From: Clavelina lepadiformis
Lineage: Eukaryota > Chordata > Ascidiacea > Aplousobranchia > Clavelinidae
Assembly (NCBI RefSeq): GCF_947623445.1
Contig: NC_135248.1
Location: forward strand, 12,967,820 to 13,031,819
Direction of reading: 5' to 3'
Length of the DNA: 64,000 nucleotides
In this document: in pieces, positions 10,920-21,689 of the stretch
Layout of the letters: each line of letters starts with the position of its first letter
How positions within the stretch are numbered: the stretch's first letter is position 1
Program-made: the position numbers and the translations under genes
Notes under the pieces: generated by a model
Seen by the model: the letters and a program-made list of their open reading frames with translations, nothing else
Database searches by the model: none
Told to the model about the DNA's origin: nothing

Positions 10920-11028
10920 TGGTGGTGGCAGTACAGAGGAGTCCGAAATTATTTTGGTTGAAGAAATTTTACCATCACCAGATGAAATGAGACCAACAAC
11001 GTATTCAGTTAATAAACGGTCTTTTTGA
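10920..11028 (+). CDS. Possible terminal exon, acidic C terminus
   Basis: After acceptor CCTACAG the frame reads GGGSTEESEIILVEEILPSP, then DEMRPTTYSVNKRSF and a stop. The composition is protein-like. A diverged copy of the same DNA at about 18285-18330 preserves the words ACCATCAC.GATGAA.T.AGACCAACA but is frameshifted. Function unknown. Confidence 0.3.
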
Positions 11029-11284
11029 ACATATTTCAAGGATGATATATTTCTGTTCTTCAACTTAGAGAAACTAAATCAGGTTCAGAATAGCAGAAAC
11101 CTTTGCTGGTACTGCAATACCTAGAGCTAGCATTGTGATTGTTATCTAACCATGGTAATTATGACGTAACAATTTTCTATGAAAGCCCGTTAGTTTGGTG
11201 TAAAATTTGTAACAATTGGTCATATCAAAAGTGGTAAGCTTTGCTGTGCACGCAATTTCTCAGTTGTTTTATATAAGCAAGCTA

Positions 11285-11979
11285 TTATGGGAAATGGGGG
11301 TGGTGGATTGGTTTTAGACTGGCCTAAGCCAAGTCTGACTGTTTGACTCCGCTAATGATTGTCTTTGACTCCGTTGCGTTTACTGTCTCTATATTGCTTC
11401 TTAAATCAACACCCACTTCATAAAGTTTAGTTGTTATATTGTCCGAATAAGTTGTATCGAATTAGCAATATTTACACCATGATCCCACTTTCATAATAAT
11501 TCAGTAATAACTTCAATTTAGCAGAACAAGGGAAATAACTCAGAGAAGAGAGAATTTCCAAGAGCCGAGAGAAGTACTAGCAAGTCCTGAAGGGATAAGC
11601 CCTTGCAGAGACTCGCCGGCCAGAGCTTCCAGACATCCCGATTTGAACCAAGCTTAACGTTTTATATCATACACGTCAGCCAATCAGCTAACGCCATGTT
11701 CTATTATTACACTGCTACCATAAAACCACGTATCGCATACATTCTACGTCATTAAATGCTTCATCAAGTACACTCAAACTTTACGCCGTGAAAACAATGC
11801 TATTTGAAACACTTCAATCTGCGTCAAACATGTCGGTTAGAGTTCCTTGTTTGAATAACTGCTTAACACGAATACGAAGCTTTTGCAAACATTACATTAT
11901 CTAAACTGGAGAAAAAATACAAAAACTCATGCAATGCCAATTTATATGACTAATTGCAATTTCTACATGATCCCCACAA
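11285..11979 (+). mobile_element. E element, copy 1
   Basis: Begins TTATGGGAAATGG and ends CATGATCCCCACAA, giving short imperfect inverted ends (TTRTGGG). Flanked by TA on both sides (11283-11284, 11980-11981). No transposase. Nearly identical to copy 2, implying recent spread or gene conversion. Confidence 0.75.
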
Positions 11980-13163
11980 TAATTCCCCCCACTCATAAAA
12001 GCTTCGAGGTAGGAATGTTGGTTTTGGCATCTTGCAATCCTTGAGAATGGAGCATTTGTTTGTTTTCTCCAGTCAGATTTGTGCAGTCATCACAGGTCAC
12101 ACGAATTGATACATGCAATAGAAAAAATAGCAGTAAACATTCTTCACTAATACTATGTTATATAGAAGGGTTTTTAATATTTTGATATTTTTTTTTATAT
12201 ATAGCTTTTACCACAACCGAAGTAACATAAAAGTACCATAAATGTAGTTGCACACAAAACCTAACACAAACAGTTTGAATGAAATGATTGCCATTATAAC
12301 TAAATGCATTTCAATATTTTGACACAATGATATCGGACAACGCGTTTGGTTTGCCGAATTTCTATAGCAAGATAATGTAAGTATAAGGGCGGGTAAGGGT
12401 TAAGAGGGTTTTCGTAATGCAAGAGAAGAAATAAAAGTTCGATCAGTCTGAGTAATAAGCTTAATATCGCGATTCGCCCCAACTCGTTTTCTCCTTGCAT
12501 TTGTCGTATGCAAGTTATGCGGTACCATTTGTGAATCGAAGTTATATCGGGATAGTCACAAATCAACAGATTCTGACTTATACAGGATAGCAGTTTGCAA
12601 CCTGGTATATGATGACAAACAAGGCAAAATAATCGTACGGCGTTGGTTAACGCTTGTACTTAATGTAAGTCATTTATGAAAGCAATAAAGGTGGGTTAAT
12701 ATAAAACGTAGCTAAAAGTGCTTAGCGTAAGAAAAGATTAAAAGAATGCTTTGTAGGTAGACAATGGGGTGAAAGTGACCGTTGATAAGTATGTGGCTTA
12801 GTTAGCCTGTGTCCGTGCAAATAAAAGAAAAGAAAAATCATCTACCACAAAACATGATTGAAAAATAAGTATAGATAGAAGTCGACAGGGGGATAAGGAA
12901 TACATTAACTTTTAATTCAAATTGAATTTCTCGATTATGATACGCGGTTTACGCAGAACAAATATAAGAAGTAACTACAGTATGAATTTATATGCGCGTT
13001 GTCCTTGGGGACATAAATTTATGAGGTAAAATCAGCTAAAGAAACGTATTTAATATTTTTGTTATTAATAATCATGATATATGTGCGCTAGCTAATATCT
13101 AATAACACCAATAACATGCTACGATTTATTCAGAAATGAGTAATGTACTTTACCGGCTAAGAA
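11980..13163. other. Cargo DNA between the E elements
   Basis: No gene is supported apart from the 3' end signals of the peptide gene that follows. The 88-codon frame at 12300-12566 has no protein-like features. Confidence 0.4.
13125..13130 (-). terminator. Polyadenylation signal AATAAA of the peptide gene
   Basis: On the minus strand AATAAA lies about 34 bases beyond the stop codon of the 62-residue secreted-peptide frame. Confidence 0.5.
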
Positions 13164-13352
13164 TTAATCGGGTGCAGAATCAAATGTAGAAGTGTCCACA
13201 ACAGATTGATAACTTCGTTCTTCTTGATGATTTTTCTTCCATTTTTCTTTTGAGCGATGCTTGACGCTGGTCGGTGTTGGTTGCTGAATTTGGCTAGTGT
13301 TGGCTAGCGTCGTCATCATCGTAATCCATAAGGCCAGTAGCATGATAGTCAT
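13164..13352 (-). CDS. Small secreted peptide precursor, unrecognised
   Basis: A 62-residue single-exon frame. Residues 1-18 (MTIMLLALWITMMTTLAN) form a convincing signal peptide with probable cleavage near Ala17-Ser20. The mature part is about 42 residues, hydrophilic, with a basic centre (KHRSKEKWKKNHQEER) and an acidic tail (STFDSAPD), and no cysteine. A consensus TATA box sits 129 bases upstream and an AATAAA about 34 bases downstream, so promoter, frame and poly(A) signal form a complete mini-gene of roughly 330 bases. It lies wholly between two E elements. It could be a neuropeptide, hormone or antimicrobial precursor; there are no dibasic cleavage sites except KK and RR-free clusters, so no class is assigned. 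Confidence 0.5.
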   Translation of the reverse strand: MTIMLLALWITMMTTLANTSQIQQPTPTSVKHRSKEKWKKNHQEERSYQSVVDTSTFDSAPD

Positions 13353-13480
13353 TGTTCGTTAGCGAGATTTCTTTCAACTGGTTACTTCGAGAATTTTTGA
13401 AATGTCTGCCGCAATTTTCTCGCTAACAGACGGTTGAATGCAGTTTTGTCTCTCGATCCTAATCTGACTCCAATTTTCAC

Positions 13481-13488
13481 CTTTTATA
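13481..13488 (-). promoter_or_regulatory. TATA box (TATAAAAG) of the peptide gene
   Basis: A perfect TATAAAAG on the minus strand. Transcription would start near 13455, giving a 5' UTR of about 100 bases before the ATG at 13352. Confidence 0.55.
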
Positions 13489-13550
13489 ATCGAATCTTTC
13501 AGAAGTGCATGTGTTCTTCTTCGTTTGCAGAAGAAAGACGGGGTTACCAT

Positions 13551-14245
13551 TTATGGGAAATGGGGGTGGTGGATTGGTTTTAGACTGGCCTAAGCCAAGT
13601 CTGACTGTTTGACTCCGCTAATGATTGTCTTTGACTCCGTTGCGTTTACTATCTCTATATTGCTTCTTAAATCAACACCCACTTCATAAAGTTTAGTTGT
13701 TATATTGTCCGAATAAGTTGTATCGAATTAGCAATATTTACACCATGATCCCACTTTCATAATAATTCAGTAATAACTTCAATTTAGCAGAACAAGGGAA
13801 ATAACTCAGAGAAGAGAGAATTTCCAAGAGCCGAGAGAAGTACTAGCAAGTCCTGAAGGGATAAGCCCTTGCAGAGACTCGCCGGCCAGAGCTTCCAGAC
13901 ATCCCGATTTGAACCAAGCTTAACGTTTTATATCATACACGTCAGCCAATCAGCTAACGCCATGTTCTATTATTACACTGCTACCATAAAACCACGTATC
14001 GCATACATTCTACGTCATTAAATGCTTCATCAAGTACACTCAAACTTTACGCCGTGAAAACAATGCTATTTGAAACACTTCAATCTGCGTCAAACATGTC
14101 GGTTAGAGTTCCTTGTTTGAATAACTGCTTAACACGAATACGAAGCTTTTGCAAACATTACATTATCTAAACTGGAGAAAAAATACAAAAACTCATGCAA
14201 TGCCAATTTATATGACTAATTGCAATTTCTACATGATCCCCACAC
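13551..14245 (+). mobile_element. E element, copy 2
   Basis: Same length (695) and almost the same sequence as copy 1. The left flank is AT rather than TA; the right flank is TATAAAAAG. It ends CCCCACAC where copy 1 has CCCCACAA. Confidence 0.75.
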
Positions 14246-14288
14246 TATAAAAAGTATCTTTCACCAAGAAGAGAATATCTGATTCGTG

Positions 14289-14337
14289 ATGATTTTCAAA
14301 GTTGCTTTGGTCATCACTTTTGTGCTGGTGTGCGCAG
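14289..14337 (+). CDS. Signal-peptide exon, copy 1 (partial gene)
   Basis: ATG followed by IFKVALVITFVLVCA and a GT donor (GCGCAG|GTATTG) in phase 1: a textbook signal peptide with Cys-Ala at its end. The TATA-like motif TATAAAAAG at 14246 lies directly at the E-element junction, about 40 bases upstream. The same exon and flanks occur at 18691. I could not find a convincing second exon for either copy, so the mature product is unknown; the gene may be dead. Confidence 0.45.
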
Positions 14338-14654
14338 GTATTGTTGGATGATATATACCGTAGCTTTGGGTTAGGTAGTTTCGTTTTATGCAGTGGTGCA
14401 GCCTTTAACTGTAAATTGTGAGTACAGTATTTGTTTACACATAAACGAAGGTAGTTCCCCATATTGTCGTTTGACGGCAATTGATATAATAGACAACAAA
14501 TACCAAACAAAGTTGTCAGATTGGACATTTTTTAATTGCTTTAGTCCTTCGAAAATCAATTCCATCATTGCGGCCATCGATTGTAAAATAACTTCTTTGT
14601 GTTGGACCTTTTGGATGAAATCCTTATCAATGGTTGGCGATTGATGTTTTAAAC

Positions 14655-14972
14655 CAGCGTGGTCCAACTGCAGGCCCGCGGGCCAAAGTTGGCCCGCGAG
14701 CACCGATCTTTTGGCCCGCGAACTGATAGTCAGCTTTGATAGTCGCTATTGTCGAGTAAGAACCTCGACCGCAGATGTCACATTAATCAGCATTTAAATT
14801 TTATCAGCTAAATTTTGAACTATTCTAATTTCAGTTTTAATAAAAAAGCGAACTTTTTTCAGTTCTAATATCAATGTCACATTGTTCTTCAGTTGTAATT
14901 TAAAAACATTGGCCCGCAAGATAAAAAATTTTCAGATTTTGGCCCGCGATGAAAAGAAGTTGGACCACGCTG
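14655..14972. mobile_element. hAT-like MITE (CAGCGTGGTCCAAC ends)
   Basis: A 318-base element with inverted ends CAGCGTGGTCCAACT and ...GTTGGACCACGCTG, and internal repeats of TTGGCCCGCG. The flanking 8-mers are TTTTAAAC (14647-14654) and TTTTAGAC (14973-14980), one mismatch. Non-autonomous. Confidence 0.8.
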
Positions 14973-14980
14973 TTTTAGAC

Positions 14981-15465
14981 AACGGCTAAGCACATTTTAA
15001 GGCGCGTTGTTGTCTGTTCTGTCTTCTTGTAACTCAGAAGTGCTGTAATACCAGGCCAGCATTTTACGTTGACGTCAGCTAAGTGTGGATTTAACGTTGT
15101 TACAATCGTTGCTGATTATGGTCTGTGCTGCCTTGTTGGAACTGAAGAGCAGTTTTAAAAAATATGATGGGTTTTAATTTCGGCCCAAACTTTGCAGTTG
15201 GTTGCGTTTTTTTGTTTCCTTAGCTTGTTCAGCAAATTGCTTATGAGGTTCATCTAAGACCCAAAGCAGAAGCGAAGACAGCTTTATGAAAGACAGAGAC
15301 GTCCGGCCGGGTCTCCGAAAAACGTCCGGCCCAGTCCGTCCAGTTAAAGTCAGGCTAACGTTCAACTTTACGACTTTTCCGTTTAGGCTACTGAGCAGGA
15401 ACTCCAAAAGTTCTTTACAATGAGGAAGCCGCGATAGTTCGTTTAAGCTATTTAGCTTTTATTAG
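14981..15465. other. Intergenic, no gene seen
   Basis: Open frames here are short and biased by simple sequence; nothing is recognisable. Confidence 0.4.
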
Positions 15466-16715
15466 GTTTGGTGACACTTATTCACGCGACACGTAATCAC
15501 GCGACGCTTAATCACCGACACATAATCACTAGGACGTTTAATCACGCGACTCTTAATCACGCGACACATAATCACTAGGACATTTAATCACGCGACACCT
15601 AATCACTAGGACATTTAATCACGCGACATTTAATCACACATTTACAGTATCGGCTACCGTACACACAAGGTAATAATGTCATGCATGGGAAATGTAAGCA
15701 ACTGCACGAAGATAAACTAAAATCTCGCTTGACAGATAACGGTCAACTGTGTCAACACGATGACTGTCATCGTGTTGGTGATATTTCTGGCTAAATAACA
15801 AAGAGTTTCTAGCTGGTGGAAGTCAACTTTCAACCAATGTTTTCTGAATTTGACGGTTTAATTTAAATTATCATTAGTATTGTCGCGATACCCATCTATG
15901 CGTATATGTGGTGTACTTCGCTTTTGCAAAACTTTGTTTTAAGAAAGGTAATAGGTAAAAAGTTTTTTCTTCACGTCAGAACCGTTTTGATGGTACTTTG
16001 ATACTCGAGCTTCGGTGACAATAGAATAAAGTTACATATTACATAGGTTATACGTAGTAATGCAAAATGACATGTTATTTCCTGATTGGCTAATGTGTTT
16101 CTATCAAAACTAAGGTTTGGAAAAATATCCTCTTCTTGTCTCTACACATAATATCAGTTTTACCTTCTGGACTGTTCATTACTGAATTGGAGTTATAGTT
16201 TTGTTTAAATGTGAAAAGATGATAAAAATGTTTCTAATGTGATAAAACTTATTTCGGACAATATAACAATTAAGTACCTGTACCGAATAAGGCCCACCTA
16301 ACACTTAGAGTCTTAGACTGTATGAAGCTGGTGTTGATTTAATTTTAAAGAAACATTATAGAGAAAGCCGGCGCAACGGAGTCAAAGACAATTGTCGGGG
16401 AGTTCTAAAAGAAAGACTAATAGTAATAGCCTTTGGCTTTAGGCCAACCTTAAAAGCAATCCACATCGTCATCCCCACAGAGAGATGCACATGAGCTTGA
16501 ATTACTGAATTTTCCTCACGATTTTCCGACATCCAAGTGATTATGTGTCGCGTGATTAAATGTCGCGTGAATAAGTATCCAAGTCGCGTGATTAAATGTC
16601 CTAGTGATTATGTGTCGCGTGATTAAATGTCCTAGTGATTATGTGTCGCGTGATTAAATGTCCTAGTGATTATGTGTCGGTGATTAAGCGTCGCGTGATT
16701 AAGTGTCGGTACACC
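15466..16715. mobile_element. Foldback-like element F1 with repeat-built inverted ends
   Basis: A 1250-base element. Each end is an array of short units of the type TTAATCACGCGACA, ACATAATCACTAGG and GCTTAATCACCGAC, arranged in inverted orientation at the two ends (about 200 bases left, 180 right). The tips read GTTTGGTGACACTT and ...AAGTGTCGGTACACC. The 9-mer TTTTATTAG flanks both sides (15457-15465, 16716-16724). Long inverted repeats made of tandem short units plus 9-base target duplications are the hallmark of foldback/MULE-type elements. No transposase is present. The interior contains a stretch related to the E elements. A second copy is at 31442-32641 in opposite orientation. Confidence 0.8.
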
Positions 16716-16840
16716 TTTTATTAGAACCGGGGCAGCTCCTTTCATAGACCGCTCCCGGTCTTTACAGACGATCCGCACCAATGGGAACTGGTCTTTCGCA
16801 AGTGCTGCTGATGAGTTTATGGCAAGCGATTATTTGAATT

Positions 16841-17074
16841 TTACTCCCTGGCACAATGGCGGTTGTTGCTGTTGTCATTTTCCGCATCTGGTGTGCTGAA
16901 CCGGCTACGATAAATAGGCGTACAGTGGGTCAGATAGTCGAAACCGTTGAAACTGTCCACATGTAACTTGTACTTGTATGCATTTGTAGAATAGAAAACT
17001 GATGGATATTCAACGAAATATGAACGGAAAAACTGTTTCAGGTTTCTCCTTGATATGGTTACGTATATAAACAA
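16841..17074 (-). pseudogene. Truncated fibrinogen-domain (FReD) fragment
   Basis: Minus-strand translation contains FFRSYFVEYPSVFYSTNAYK and SRFSTPDAENDNSNNRHCAR followed by a stop. This matches the calcium-site region of the intact FReD gene at 20538 (SRFSTPDVDNDENKNGNCAR). The downstream third of the domain (WW, second Cys, terminal strands) is missing and the upstream part is not found. It ends about 125 bases from foldback element F1. Likely a dead duplicate of the FReD gene. Confidence 0.75.
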
Positions 17075-17655
17075 AACAGCATGTCATGCGTTTGCAAAAC
17101 TTTTCATACAATTCAAAATATCCAATTTTGAAGAACAGAAGTTTCTTATGTTTTTATGTCTACTACTCTACTATGAATAAAAATAAGTCTTTAAATGCGA
17201 TATATACACTTTATCTGGTATACATTTTACTTTGTGGGAGCATTGTTACTGCTTAGGCCTCATACATGTTAAACGTTATTAAAGACACTATAGGCCTATG
17301 TCATAAACCGCCGTAACATTAAACCTTTGTTGAACTGACTCTCAGTAAAAGAGCGTGTCCATTCCATGCCGTCTCACAGGCGACTATCAATCACGCAGAG
17401 ACAGAACAGCGAATGACGTGTCTTTATTCTGTGTTGTTTTTTTTCAAATGCTGGTCCGGATGCAAATGCAACCACAACAAATTAGCAAAAGTAAGTTTAA
17501 ACGAGATATAACTTTCCGCCAGATGAAGCCAAAGAGAGGAAAAACGAAGACCGCAATAAACAACATTAAACTGAAAACCCATGCACATTAGAGGGCTGTA
17601 AAGCATTGTTAATTTCAAGCACTTGCACAAAAACCTGTGTGTGGTGTTTTTTTCT

Positions 17656-17828
17656 TTATCGACAACGTTGCATCCTACAATGCATTTTCTTCATTTGAAC
17701 AGCCATTGGATGTAAAATGGCTGGGGCTAGTACAGGCTTGTCTTTATCGAAAGTTTGTGCAGTTTTGACGTCGGTGTAACTTGCGTGGGCTTTGATGTTG
17801 TTGTCGTCAATGATGGTGTTGACCTCTT
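17656..17828 (-). CDS. Possible terminal exon, unrecognised
   Basis: After a possible acceptor (GTGCAG) the minus strand is open for 56 codons to TAA: EVNTIIDDNNIKAHASYTDV, then KTAQTFDKDKPVLAPAILHP and MAVQMKKMHCRMQRCR. The amino-acid composition is protein-like and the frame contains no early Met, which fits an internal-to-terminal exon. Another open stretch on the same strand at 17990-18147 (SCMPTTESSHFPCVESVTEE) could be a preceding exon but lacks a clear donor. No family recognised. Confidence 0.3.
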
Positions 17829-18274
17829 CTGCACTTACTGACCTTACTATTTTGATTTCGATAGAACTAAGATCACGTCATCACGTGACTTTCTACTGTT
17901 TATAGCGAAGTTGTCATACGTTCGATGTTAATGACAGAGCTAAACTTAATGGCAATTGCAAGTTGGACAAGGATTGTTTGCTAAAAACTATATGATGAAT
18001 AAGAACGTTCGCCAGTTCCTCTGTGACGCTTTCTACGCAAGGAAAATGAGACGACTCAGTCGTAGGCATGCAAGATAGCTGATGTCGGAAGACGTTGCCA
18101 AACAAATCAAAGTCATTCCATACAGAATTTCGTACAATGTCAAACAAACCGAAGTTGTTTTATTGCCGCATACGTTTTTGGTACCAAAGAAATCTTCCTA
18201 AGTTGATATTAACTGTGTCGATGGTATGTGCATCGACGTACAACTGTGGTGACTGCACAAATGAGGTGCCCATG

Positions 18275-19090
18275 TTAACTTTGTTGAAGTATGACCATCA
18301 CTGGATGAAGTAAGACCAACAGCGTACTTATGGTCAAGTAGGGAAAAAATACAGGAATTCATTGTTTTGATGAAATTATTCAGGCCGTTTTAAACGCATT
18401 TCGGGGATGATATTGTTTTGTTATTTAATTTATTGAAACTAAAACAGATATAGCAAAAACCTTGCTCTTAGTACAGTACTGTGATACTTGGAGCCAGCAT
18501 TGTGATGGTTTTCTAACAATCTTCGTTGTGACGTAATTATGTACTTGTGAAAGCCCGTTAGTTTGGTTTAAAATGTGTAACAATTGGTCATATCAAAAGT
18601 GGTAAGCTTTGCTGTGCACGCAAGTTGACAGTTGTTTTACATAAGCAAGCTATAAGCAGTATTCTTCACCAAGAAGAGAATATCTGAATCATGATGATTT
18701 TCAAAGTTGCTTTGGTCATCACTTTTGTGCTGGTGTGCGCAGGTATTGTTGGATAATTATACCGTAGCTTTGGGCTAGGTAGTTTCGTTTTATGCAGTGG
18801 TGCAGCCTTTAACTGTAAATTGTGAGTATTTGTTTGCACACAAACGAAGGTAGTTCCCCATATTCCCTGTCTGACGACAATTGATATAATAGACAATTGA
18901 TATTGTTGGATGATATGCCGTAGCTTTGGGCTAGGTAGTTTCGTTTTAAGCAGTGGAGCAGCCTTTAACTGTAAATTGTGAGTATTCTTTTGCACATAAA
19001 CGAAGGGGGTTCCCCATACTGTCGTCTGACGACAATTGATATAATAACTTAATAAGACAATAAATGCCAAACAAAGTTGTCAGATTGGCC
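18275..19090 (+). repeat. Duplicate of the signal-peptide locus (matches 10960-11284 plus 14246-14540)
   Basis: This is the uninterrupted version of the locus split by the composite E structure. Shared words include GTAACAATTGGTCATATCAA and CACCAAGAAGAGAATATCTG. Inside it, about 160 bases after the signal-peptide exon are tandemly duplicated (18743-18895 and 18901-19060). Confidence 0.75.
18691..18742 (+). CDS. Signal-peptide exon, copy 2 (partial gene)
   Basis: ATGATG then IFKVALVITFVLVCA and donor GCGCAG|GTATTG, identical in protein to copy 1 but with one extra Met codon. Upstream the TATA-like CTATAAGC (about 18651) is intact, with a probable start of transcription near 18680. No second exon could be identified downstream. 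Confidence 0.45.
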
Positions 19091-20537
19091 GTTTTTTAAT
19101 TGCCTTAGTCTCTCGAAAATGAGCTTTGAGCCACTTTTTCTAGAAAAAATTCTCCTAATCCGACTATATCGGTTTGGCTGACACTCAAAAGTGTTTAATT
19201 TCTAAACGAGCTATTGTTTGTTATGGTTCAACTGCTTGTTATAAAAGTTATTATGCACAGTTTTAACCAGATTGTTCCTAAATGTAAACCTCTATAGTCT
19301 ATATACGAAGTGTATATTTATATGTGTTTCATAAATAGCGCAATTTCCCACACCGTGTAGCCGTGTACAATTGGATGACAGAATAATTGTCGTAACCATT
19401 ATTTTTAGCATAATCGGTAGTAAGTCAAAGTTGGCAAGTCCTGTAACGTGTAACCTATCATTTAGAAAGTAATTGAAGGTCGCCTTATAAAGGTAGGTAA
19501 AAAGCTCCTACGTCTTAGGCCTTAACGTTTAGTCGTCTGATGTCTGCCACTGAAGAAGTGGATATGATATGTTTTTTATCACCACAAGTGCTGAAGATCA
19601 ATGCTCCTATTACTGAAAAGACTTTTTCAAATTTCAATTAATCTTGTCTCATATACCGCAACATTTCTCTACACAGCAACCAATGCTATAGTTGCATTAT
19701 CAAGAATTGCACCCCTAAACTTTCCATGCCCTTACAAAATGGTAGTTGTGTTGGTGGCTAAGAACTATATGCTCAGGCCAGTGTAGGTTTGGGGAAGATT
19801 TGAGGCGGGCAAATTGGTCTGGGTCCACCACTTTTAATGGGGCCTACAGTGTTTGCAAACCACAATCTTTCTCACCTTTCGATAAAGGAAATATAAATGT
19901 TAAAAAGTATTATACAAAAACGAATACTTTTTTGCGTTTATCGGTTATATTCAAACAGCGCCATAGCTAAGCATCTGTTTGTGTCTATGTTGGCAAGATA
20001 CAGCTCCTCAAACTGTGTTATTGTTTACGTCTAAACTCCCATTCTGTTGTTTTGGTTCAAATCTGTCGCAGTTGATCAGCAAAGACCGTCAGACTGCGTA
20101 ATGCCGCTCGCACTTATGCATTGGGCCATGCCCCTTCGTAAACACATTTTGGCAGCCATTGGTGTTTTCACATATTTTTTCCTTTTCGTTCATAGAATTT
20201 TCTTGTGTGCGATTACTTAGCATATTAATAAAATATTTATTGTATAAGGCGTTTGAAATTTGTACATTGAAAACTACCAGATTTTTATACGTATACAGCA
20301 AACATCAGAATACACTTTATTTAAAGGATTTTTCAAAGGTAGCGTCCATTTCACCGGCTGCTGGTTATCGATTTTGAAACGCCGCATATAAACGCATATA
20401 AAAATTTTAAATGCCGCATTATGAAACGCCGCATGTATCGTACCAGACAACAATGGTAAGAGAATGCTTTGAAAGCTAACAAACGCTGAAAAGAATGACA
20501 TTAACTAACATTGCACTGGTATGACATCTTCGTTTTA
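19091..20537. other. Intergenic, no gene seen
   Basis: No supportable feature. The open frames are short and show no family motifs. Confidence 0.4.
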
Positions 20538-21583
20538 CTACGGTTTGCTGTGATACAAATTTATAGACACAAAACGCAATGCGGTTTCATTCTCATTCTC
20601 TTTTCGCCAATTCCCCCAATATATGTTGCCCCAAGTCATCGGTTGCCTATACTTGGGATAAGGACCGTTTAGATTCGATTTTCCACAATAAGAAAACCAC
20701 CAACCCGACTTGTAGTCCCGGGCGCAATTGCCGTTTTTGTTTTCGTCATTATCGACATCCGGTGTGCTGAACCGGCTACGTGTAACAGGCGTCCAGTAGT
20801 TTAAAATGCTGAATCTTGGGAAATCTTTCACATTTAACTCGTATTTAAATGATTTTGGAGATAAGTAAAACGTTGGAAATTGAACAAACTGCTTAATACC
20901 ATCCCAGTCTTTAAGGTCAACTCCAAGTTTTACGTTATCAGCTGATGTCGCTTGTCGCGACAAACCAATAATATTTTCCAATCCAAGCCAACATTCACTA
21001 TTGGGGTTCCCAAATCCTCTGACGTAATCGTCCCAACCCCTGTTAAAGTTGATTTCTCCGTTCATTCTTCTTTGTATTGTTGTCCAGCCCTTCTTAGTTG
21101 AAACGAGCTCCATATCACAGTAGACGTAGGTGAACTGGAATCCTCGATTGAGCCATATCGGGTAGATACCACTTGATGTTGAACCACTTGTGTGGATGCT
21201 CGTGCATTCTGAAGACAAAATATGTGATTCTAGACCGGTTGAACACAACACATTTAACCTACGCAATACTTTACAATCGTTTTGGTCTAATAAAAATTTT
21301 TACCTTTGTGATAATCGATGAAAGAATGAAATTGGTTTAGGTTTTCTGTAAAGTCGGCGAAAGTTTTATAACTCTGTTGCTTGAACTTACAGTTTTGAAG
21401 ATTATCAAGCTTCATGTCGGTTGAACTTTGTTTTTCTAAACTTTTGCTCAGTTTCTTAACTCTTTGTAAAACACTGCTGACTTGGTCTGTCACTGCTTGA
21501 CAATGCCACCATTGTAATGTCAACAATAGCGAACAACAACAAATAAAGCTTTTTTGCTGCCAGTGTCTTCTTTGGGAAAACAT
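20538..21583 (-). CDS. Secreted fibrinogen-domain (FReD/ficolin-like) protein
   Basis: Two exons, 21583-21304 and 21208-20538, joined by a 95-base GT-AG intron in phase 1, give 316 residues. Exon 1 encodes a signal peptide (hydrophobic ICCCSLLLTLQWWHCQA) and a polar, probably coiled-coil stretch to DYHK. Exon 2 encodes a complete fibrinogen C-terminal domain: ECTSIHTSGSTSSGIYPIW, the WTTIQRR and GWDDYVRGFGN motifs, the calcium-site sequence FSTPDVDNDENKNGNCA and the final GWWFSYCGKSNLNGPY. Invertebrate FReD proteins of this plan are secreted, often oligomeric lectins in innate recognition; the ligand cannot be read from sequence. No collagen stalk is present, so it is not a true ficolin. Confidence 0.93.
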
Positions 21584-21689
21584 AATTTATCGTTTTCAAC
21601 TTGGATATTGCTGTTGCTACTACTATGGCTGTTAATATATGGTAGCTTGGTTATATCCGTTACATGCTAACGCTATCTTGCTATTTCAG

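Larger units (their letters stand above)
11285..14245. mobile_element. Composite transposon-like structure (two E elements plus 1.57 kb)
   Basis: Two 695-base copies of the same element (11285-11979 and 13551-14245) in direct orientation bracket 1571 bases of other sequence. The outer junctions fit one insertion. The left flank GCAAGCTA and the right flank TATAAAAAGTATC together recreate the uninterrupted paralogous site at about 18646 (GCAAGCTATAAGCAGTATTC) with a TA duplication. The inner junctions do not resemble the outer flanks, which argues against simple tandem duplication. The interior carries a small secreted-peptide gene (13164-13352). Confidence 0.6.

Noticed and set aside
14229..14703. 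Minus-strand frames of 99 and 105 codons, with a duplicate at 18666-19070
   Set aside because: They overlap the signal-peptide exon and its duplicated intron on the opposite strand; the repeated words come from the tandem intron repeat, not from a conserved protein.
15470..15650. Regularly repeated TTAATCACGCGAC units that look like a CRISPR array
   Set aside because: The units abut without unique spacers, appear inverted at the other end of the same element, and are bounded by 9-base target duplications; they are transposon ends in a eukaryotic genome.
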